A stretch of 20,257 nucleotides of DNA from an uncultured Burkholderiaceae bacterium (GTDB taxonomy: Bacteria > Pseudomonadota > Gammaproteobacteria > Burkholderiales > Burkholderiaceae). The stretch covers positions 1-20,257 of the forward strand of contig CALMPB010000390.1 in NCBI GenBank assembly GCA_937871985.1, written 5' to 3'. Position numbers and translations under genes: made by a program. The notes below the pieces were generated by a model that did not search any database, was not told where the DNA came from, and saw nothing but the letters and a program-made list of their open reading frames with translations. Positions 20,199-20,257 of this stretch are shown here, piece after piece; position 1 is the stretch's first letter; each line of letters begins with the position of its first letter.

Positions 20199-20257
20199 TG
20201 TCCCAGAAACCCAATCCCTTTCTCCGCGGCTACTGGAATCTGAAAATCGTCCGCACG
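20199..20257 (+). CDS. Start of an unidentified protein, cut by the window edge
   Basis: Only the first 19-20 residues are present, beginning MSQKPNPFLRGYWN and continuing LKIVRT. GGAG lies 8 nt before the ATG, and the position directly after a structured leader matches the pattern of the preceding genes. Too short to assign a family. Confidence 0.6.

Larger units (their letters stand above)
4427..20257. mobile_element. Integrative and conjugative element, ICEclc/PAGI-2 (PFGI-1) family, one end; continues past the window
   Basis: The region starts at the tRNA-Gly attachment core and carries, in the order known for this family, alpA, parA, a small HicA-like gene, parB, a DUF2857 gene, STY4528, TIGR03761, DUF3158, ssb and topB, then a DNA methyltransferase and unknown small genes. 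No integrase, relaxase or type IV secretion gene is visible; by family synteny these lie further right. All clear genes in the element run left to right, away from the attachment site. Nothing in the visible part is broken, so the element end looks intact; whether the whole element is mobile cannot be judged here. Confidence 0.9.

Noticed and set aside
1..20257. CRISPR arrays, rRNA genes, insertion sequences
   Set aside because: No regularly spaced repeat array, rRNA-like sequence or transposase frame was seen on either strand.

Overview
The window joins two kinds of DNA. Bases 1-4426 are ordinary chromosome of a GC-rich betaproteobacterium. An autotransporter end, an MHS-family transporter next to an M20 amidohydrolase, and a divergent LysR regulator suggest the Bordetella/Achromobacter group, but this is inference from gene content and style, not a phylogenetic result. 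Bases 4427-20257 are one end of an integrative and conjugative element (ICE) of the ICEclc/PAGI-2 (PFGI-1) family.

The junction can be placed to the base. At 4427-4444 the minus strand reads GTCTCGTTTCCCGCTCCA, the 3' end of tRNA-Gly(GCC), which is the 18-bp attachment core used by ICEclc-type integrases. No tRNA body is present, so this is the end distal to the integrase. The intact tRNA-Gly and the integrase gene should lie at the other end of the element, beyond the right edge. The strong terminator at 4358-4384 lies where the terminator of the uninterrupted tRNA gene would be.

Inside the element, after about 770 nt with no convincing gene, comes the set of genes known from ICEclc as its transfer-competence switch and processing genes: a bisR-like gene, alpA, parA, a small HicA-like gene in the position of shi, a ParB-family gene (bisD position), a DUF2857 gene (bisC position), an STY4528-type replication protein, a TIGR03761/AcaB-like gene (inrR position), a DUF3158 gene, ssb and topB. 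Most are tightly spaced or overlapping, as in one or two operons. A DNA cytosine methyltransferase and at least five small genes of unknown function follow (17753-20257, the last cut by the window edge).

The non-coding DNA is unusually structured. (1) Two leaders, before the genes at 17753 and 18643, are paralogous. They share about 65 nt of sequence and four stems, and two stems plus a loop-to-downstream pairing keep complementarity while the sequence changes, which is good evidence for a pseudoknotted RNA. Two later leaders may fold in the same topology. (2) Three near-identical 23-bp palindromes flank the inrR-DUF3158-ssb block. (3) Inside the replication-protein gene, a perfect DnaA box is followed by phased iteron-like repeats that ignore the reading frame, a candidate replication origin. 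(4) The 528-nt gap after topB holds four strong hairpins. All folding and family statements here come from reading the sequence by eye; no search or folding program was run.
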